Assembly: GCA_017853785.1 (NCBI GenBank)
Contig: JAFMIX010000100.1
Span: forward strand, 1-7,655
Source: Verrucomicrobiales bacterium
GTDB lineage: Bacteria > Verrucomicrobiota > Verrucomicrobiia > Limisphaerales > JAFMIX01
DNA length: 7,655 nucleotides
Reading direction: 5' to 3'
Numbering within the stretch: the first letter of the stretch is position 1; each line of letters opens with the position of its first letter. Below the pieces are notes generated by a model. It was given only the letters and a program-made list of their open reading frames with translations. It made no database searches and was not told the DNA's origin. Positions 5,468 to 7,655 of this stretch are shown piece after piece. Both the position numbers and the translations under genes were made by a program.

Positions 5468-5947
5468 TCACGCGACGGCGACGATGTGGTATTGGCGGCG
5501 GTCGCCGGGGAGTTGGAGCGAGACGAGTTCGCCGGATCTCCGACCGCAGAGTTGTCCGCCCAACGGGGATTGCGGCGTGATGACCAGGACTTCTTTTTTG
5601 TCGTGCACGATTTCCGTGCCGCCGGCCTTGGGGCCGATGAAGTAAAACATCCGTTCGCCCGCGTGCTGTAGTTCCACGAACGCGCCGAGGTCGGCGGGTT
5701 CGCCTGGCTTGAAGTTGCGGAGGGGGAGCTTCTCGAACGCGGCGATCGCGGCCTCGATTTCCGCCGCCTGGCGGGACTGGCCGTGGGCGAGGTAGGAGGC
5801 TTCGAGGCCGCGGGTGTCGTATTTGCTCTCGGCGCGGCTCTGTTCGTGCGTGGCTTCGGCGCGGGAGGCGAGGGCGGCCTTGAAATAGATCTCCAGTTCG
5901 TCCGTGAGCGCGGCGATGATTTTTTTGATGAGAGCGCGTTTGTTCAT
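5468..5947 (-). CDS. GreA/GreB-like transcription elongation factor family protein
   Basis: 159 residues from the ATG 5947-5945. The N-terminal half is helical and contains THEQSRAESKYDTRGLEASY (residues 33-52); the acidic block followed by KYDT and LEASYLA matches a GreA/B-like family seen in many bacteria that is distinct from GreA and GreB proper. The C-terminal half (about 84-159) resembles the FKBP-like Gre C-terminal domain, with VLVITPQSPLGGQLCGRRSGE at 120-140. Family knowledge: Gre factors enter the RNA polymerase secondary channel and stimulate cleavage of backtracked RNA through acidic residues at a coiled-coil tip. Asp44, Glu40 and Glu49 are candidates here, but the activity of this subfamily is not established. 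The frame stays open upstream across the ylbF antisense strand, but the homology starts at MNKRALIKKI. Confidence 0.85.
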   Translation of the reverse strand: MNKRALIKKIIAALTDELEIYFKAALASRAEATHEQSRAESKYDTRGLEASYLAHGQSRQAAEIEAAIAAFEKLPLRNFKPGEPADLGAFVELQHAGERMFYFIGPKAGGTEIVHDKKEVLVITPQSPLGGQLCGRRSGELVSLQLPGDRRQYHIVAVA

Positions 5948-5961
5948 GTTGCGGGCGGGAC

Positions 5962-5989
5962 ACATTAGCGCTGCGGATGCAGAATTCAA
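5962..5989 (-). promoter_or_regulatory. Candidate promoter for the GreA/B-like gene
   Basis: On the minus strand TTGAAT (5984-5989), a 16-bp spacer and TAATGT (5962-5967) precede the ATG at 5947 by 14 bases. The -35 is good (4 of 6) and the -10 weak (3 of 6). The leader would be about 8 nt. Confidence 0.3.
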
Positions 5990-5990
5990 A

Positions 5991-6019
5991 TTGCTTTTAC
6001 CTCCAAGTTGTGGTGTATT
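5991..6019 (+). promoter_or_regulatory. Candidate promoter for the YlbF-like gene
   Basis: TTGCTT (5991-5996), a 17-bp spacer and TGTATT (6014-6019; 4 of 6 to consensus) point rightward. A start near 6026 gives a leader of about 48 nt before the ATG at 6074. Its -35 lies one base from the -35 of the divergent GreA/B-like promoter. Confidence 0.45.
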
Positions 6020-6073
6020 CTGGCTCGCTTGTTCGCAGAAATGTCGCGGCGGCGGGAAAGAAAACACCACATT

Positions 6074-6490
6074 ATGACAACTCTGACTGAAGAAACGGTC
6101 CTGGCCCGGAAGACCCGGGAACTGTGCGAAGCCATCGTGGCCCAACCCGAATTTCAAGCCGCCCAGCAGCGCATCGAGGCGTTCATGAACGACGAGATTG
6201 CGCGCGCCCAATACGAGGCCGTCGTGAACCGCGGCCAGGCCTTGCAGGAGAAGCAGCAGCGCTCCCTCCCGCTCGAAGGCGCGGAGATCGCCGAGTTCGA
6301 GAAGCAGCGCGACGGGTTGCTCAAGAACCCCGTCGCCCGGGCTTTCATGGATGCCCAAGAGCAGATGCACGAACTGCAGCACTCCATCCAGAAACCGATC
6401 AACAAGACGTTGGAGCTGGGCCGCGTGCCCACCGCCGAGGACTTGGAAGGCGGTTGCGGCAAAGAAGGCGGCTGCGGCTGCCATCACTGA
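6074..6490 (+). CDS. YlbF/YmcA-family protein with a Cys/His-rich C-terminal tail
   Basis: 138 residues from the ATG at 6074; an upstream in-frame ATG at 6008 lies inside the candidate promoter and is rejected. The body is all-helical with charged heptad-like stretches: ARKTRELCEAIVAQPEF (11-27), the mid-region helix containing QRRIEAF-like QQRIEAFMNDEIARAQYEA (31-49), and EFEKQRDGLLKNPVARAF (74-91), typical of Com_YlbF proteins. In Bacillus, YlbF (RicF), YmcA (RicA) and YaaT (RicT) form an Fe-S complex that guides RNase Y-dependent RNA maturation. The tail (126-138) carries Cys128, Cys134, Cys136, His137 and His138, set in a glycine-rich stretch, which looks like a metal or Fe-S ligand set. 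Neither partner gene is in the window, so function by analogy is inference. The gene ends in a strong terminator and appears monocistronic. Confidence 0.85.
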   Translation: MTTLTEETVLARKTRELCEAIVAQPEFQAAQQRIEAFMNDEIARAQYEAVVNRGQALQEKQQRSLPLEGAEIAEFEKQRDGLLKNPVARAFMDAQEQMHELQHSIQKPINKTLELGRVPTAEDLEGGCGKEGGCGCHH

Positions 6491-6508
6491 GCCTGCCCCG
6501 AACCTTTG

Positions 6509-6546
6509 ACCGCCCCGGCAGGAAACCGCCGGGGCGGTTTGCTTTT
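6509..6546 (+). terminator. Strong intrinsic terminator after the YlbF-like gene
   Basis: ACCGCCCCGGC (6509-6519) pairs perfectly with GCCGGGGCGGT (6528-6538): 11 bp around an 8-nt loop, followed by TTGCTTTT. It begins 18 bp after the stop codon and should isolate the downstream gene from read-through. Confidence 0.92.
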
Positions 6547-6552
6547 GCAGGC

Positions 6553-6581
6553 TTGAACCCCCGCCGCGGCGAGTCTATTAC
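6553..6581 (+). promoter_or_regulatory. Sigma70-like promoter for the deoxyribosyltransferase-like gene
   Basis: TTGAAC (6553-6558), a 17-bp spacer and TATTAC (6576-6581), each matching 4 of 6 consensus bases. It lies directly behind the preceding terminator. The -10 ends 6 bp before the ATG at 6588, so the predicted start site falls on or next to the A of the start codon. Confidence 0.5.
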
Positions 6582-6587
6582 TTCCCC

Positions 6588-7445
6588 ATGCCTACCCCCA
6601 AACGCAAAGCCGGGCTGCTCCATGGCGCCAGGGTCTATCTGAGCGGTCCGATGGATTTTGTCGCTTCGCGTACGGCGGAGAAGCAGTTCGGCTGGCGCAA
6701 CCGCGTGAGCCAGTTTCTGCAGGCCATGGACGTGACGGTGTTCGACCCGTGGTTCAAGCCCGACGTGCGCGGGTTGCACGAGTATGGCCGCGAGGACGTG
6801 AAAAGCGGCGACCGTATCAAGGACATCTGGACATTTGCCGGCGGCAAAAAGGGCGCGCAGGCGCGGTCGTGGTGCGCGCGGCAGTTCTGGGAGACGCTGC
6901 ACATCGACCTGCGCATGGTGGACGCGAGCGATTTTTCCATCTCCTATTGCCCCACGAACATCTACAGCGTCGGCACGCCGCATGAGATCATCACCGCTAC
7001 GCTGCAACACAAGCCCGTGCTTTTCGTCAGCCCGCCGATCGTGTTCCCCACGCTGCACAAGCTCCGCAAACATCTGGAAAAAGACGCGGCGGGCGCGGCG
7101 TTGTTGCGGCAACTGGAGTCGGAAATCCCCATCAAGGAGAATCCGCGCGGCATTCCCAGCCTGTGGTATATCCCGCTCGTTGGCGGGGAGAACTTCTTTG
7201 ACGGCTTCGGCTTTGCTTCATACCGAAAACGCTTCGGGTGGCACACGGACATCCCGCTGGATCAACATGAGCGGGATTTCCCCCCCAAACGGCCGCTGCT
7301 GCCGTTCGTGGAGAAGCTGAACCGGCGGTTGCCGAAACGCTGGGATCGTAAGCTGAACCGGTTTGTGGCGGACGACGACTGGTTGCTGTGGGATTTTTCC
7401 AACCAGCGGACGCCGGGCAAGCGCGTGGAGACCATCCGCAAGTAG
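6588..7445 (+). CDS. Nucleoside 2-deoxyribosyltransferase-fold protein, function unknown
   Basis: 285 residues. The N-terminal half looks like the nucleoside 2-deoxyribosyltransferase fold: a first strand with VYLSGPMDF (16-24), then WRNRVSQFLQAMDVTVFDPW (36-55), where the WR, the predicted helix and the FDP end are typical. A later segment has VDASDFSISY (111-120) and SVGTPHEIITATLQHKPVLFV (in 127-147). In characterised family members the Glu in the equivalent of SVGTPHE is catalytic, so Glu133 is the candidate nucleophile. Two parts are unusual: an insert of about 50 residues (58-107) rich in Gly, Lys and Trp, and a C-terminal extension of about 130 residues with many aromatics (LWYIPLVGGENFFDGFGF; DDDWLLWDF). 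The family's usual length is near 150 residues. Substrate and reaction are unknown; a nucleotide- or sugar-nucleotide-handling role is inference. It appears monocistronic. Confidence 0.8.
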   Translation: MPTPKRKAGLLHGARVYLSGPMDFVASRTAEKQFGWRNRVSQFLQAMDVTVFDPWFKPDVRGLHEYGREDVKSGDRIKDIWTFAGGKKGAQARSWCARQFWETLHIDLRMVDASDFSISYCPTNIYSVGTPHEIITATLQHKPVLFVSPPIVFPTLHKLRKHLEKDAAGAALLRQLESEIPIKENPRGIPSLWYIPLVGGENFFDGFGFASYRKRFGWHTDIPLDQHERDFPPKRPLLPFVEKLNRRLPKRWDRKLNRFVADDDWLLWDFSNQRTPGKRVETIRK

Positions 7446-7455
7446 GGAAACGCCC

Positions 7456-7491
7456 ACAAAAGCAAAAGGGCCGGACTTTCGTCCGACCCTT
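7456..7491 (-). terminator. Hairpin terminator, best oriented for minus-strand transcripts
   Basis: Arms 7466-7476 and 7481-7491 form an 11-bp stem with one C-A mismatch (7471/7486) and a TTTC tetraloop as read on the plus strand (GAAA on the minus strand). On the minus strand it is followed by TTTTGCTTTT-like sequence (7465-7456), nearly the same tail as the terminator at 6509-6546. On the plus strand no T run follows. It probably ends a transcript arriving from the right, and may also stop the 6588-7445 mRNA less efficiently. Confidence 0.65.
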
Positions 7492-7621
7492 AGAAACAAC
7501 AACCGGTTACAACCCGGGTCAGTTTCACCAGCGCTGCAGCCCACGCTTCACAACACACACGGAAACACCTGCACTTTGGCTCCCCTGACGTGAGGACAGC
7601 CTACCTGAGCGCCGGAATCAG

Positions 7622-7655
7622 CCTAGTCGCCAGTTCTGGGGACGGTCGCCGCCCG
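7622..7655 (+). ncRNA. Possible 5' end of RNase P RNA (bacterial type A), cut by the window edge
   Basis: The sequence GGACGGTCGCCGCCC (7640-7654) closely resembles the stretch near the 5' end of type A RNase P RNAs as I remember them (GGAC-A-GTCGC-T-GCCC in Pseudomonas, ACAGTCGCCGC in E. coli), and 10-20 nt precede it as P1 would require. The diagnostic GAGGAAAGTCC block would lie outside the window, so this cannot be confirmed, and no strong promoter is visible in front of it. The call is tentative. Nothing else identifiable was seen in 7492-7621; all three minus-strand frames contain stops. Confidence 0.3.

Noticed and set aside
5948..6487. Minus-strand extension upstream of the GreA/B-like gene
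   Set aside because: It is antisense to the YlbF-like gene and to the divergent promoter region. The GreA/B-like family homology starts at the ATG at 5947.
7517..7529. GGTCAGTTTCACC, identical to part of the 3' end of E. coli RNase P RNA
   Set aside because: It lies before, not after, the possible RNase P 5' signature on the same strand, and the expected ACAGAACCCGGC block does not precede it at a proper distance. Treated as chance.

Overview
The window is a compact, GC-rich bacterial chromosome segment of housekeeping genes. I see no transposase, phage gene, CRISPR array or other mobile cargo. Gene content and style suggest a Verrucomicrobiota-type or related (PVC) bacterium: a YebC protein starting with MGAQWK, a separate GreA/B-like protein, and few recognisable Shine-Dalgarno sites. 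That placement is inferred from general resemblance and is not proven by any single marker.

Layout. At the left edge a YebC/TACO1-family gene runs leftward out of the window (1-509, minus). It diverges across about 180 bp from a rightward cluster: pyrH (UMP kinase, 693-1433), a COG1926-type phosphoribosyltransferase (1480-2121) and mutM/fpg (formamidopyrimidine-DNA glycosylase, 2131-2991). A tRNA-Asn(GTT) with encoded CCA and its own good promoter follows (3055-3129). A leftward operon then reads dnaJ/cbpA-like co-chaperone (4165-5133), short-chain dehydrogenase (3412-4116) and an 86-residue protein of unknown function (3147-3407). A small rightward ORF of unknown function (5221-5463) diverges from dnaJ and converges, 4 bp apart, on a leftward GreA/GreB-like gene (5468-5947). 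That gene diverges from a rightward YlbF-family gene with a Cys/His-rich tail (6074-6490), which ends in a strong intrinsic terminator. Last is a rightward nucleoside 2-deoxyribosyltransferase-fold protein (6588-7445). The final 210 bp hold a hairpin that terminates best on the minus strand, and possibly the very start of an RNase P RNA.

How the genes relate. Most act in information processing: pyrimidine nucleotide supply (pyrH), oxidised-base repair (mutM), translation (yebC, tRNA-Asn), transcript elongation (GreA/B-like), protein folding (dnaJ-like) and perhaps RNA processing (YlbF-like). Apart from the two short operons they look like independent neighbours rather than one pathway.

Most interesting signals. 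Several genes have a sigma70-like -35/-10 pair ending only 6-11 bases before the start codon, with no ribosome-binding site, which suggests leaderless or near-leaderless mRNAs. Other points are the metal-ligand-like tail on the YlbF protein, two small unrecognised proteins, and a tRNA T-arm look-alike across the pyrH stop codon. I do not see convincing evidence of a wholly new defence or mobile system.
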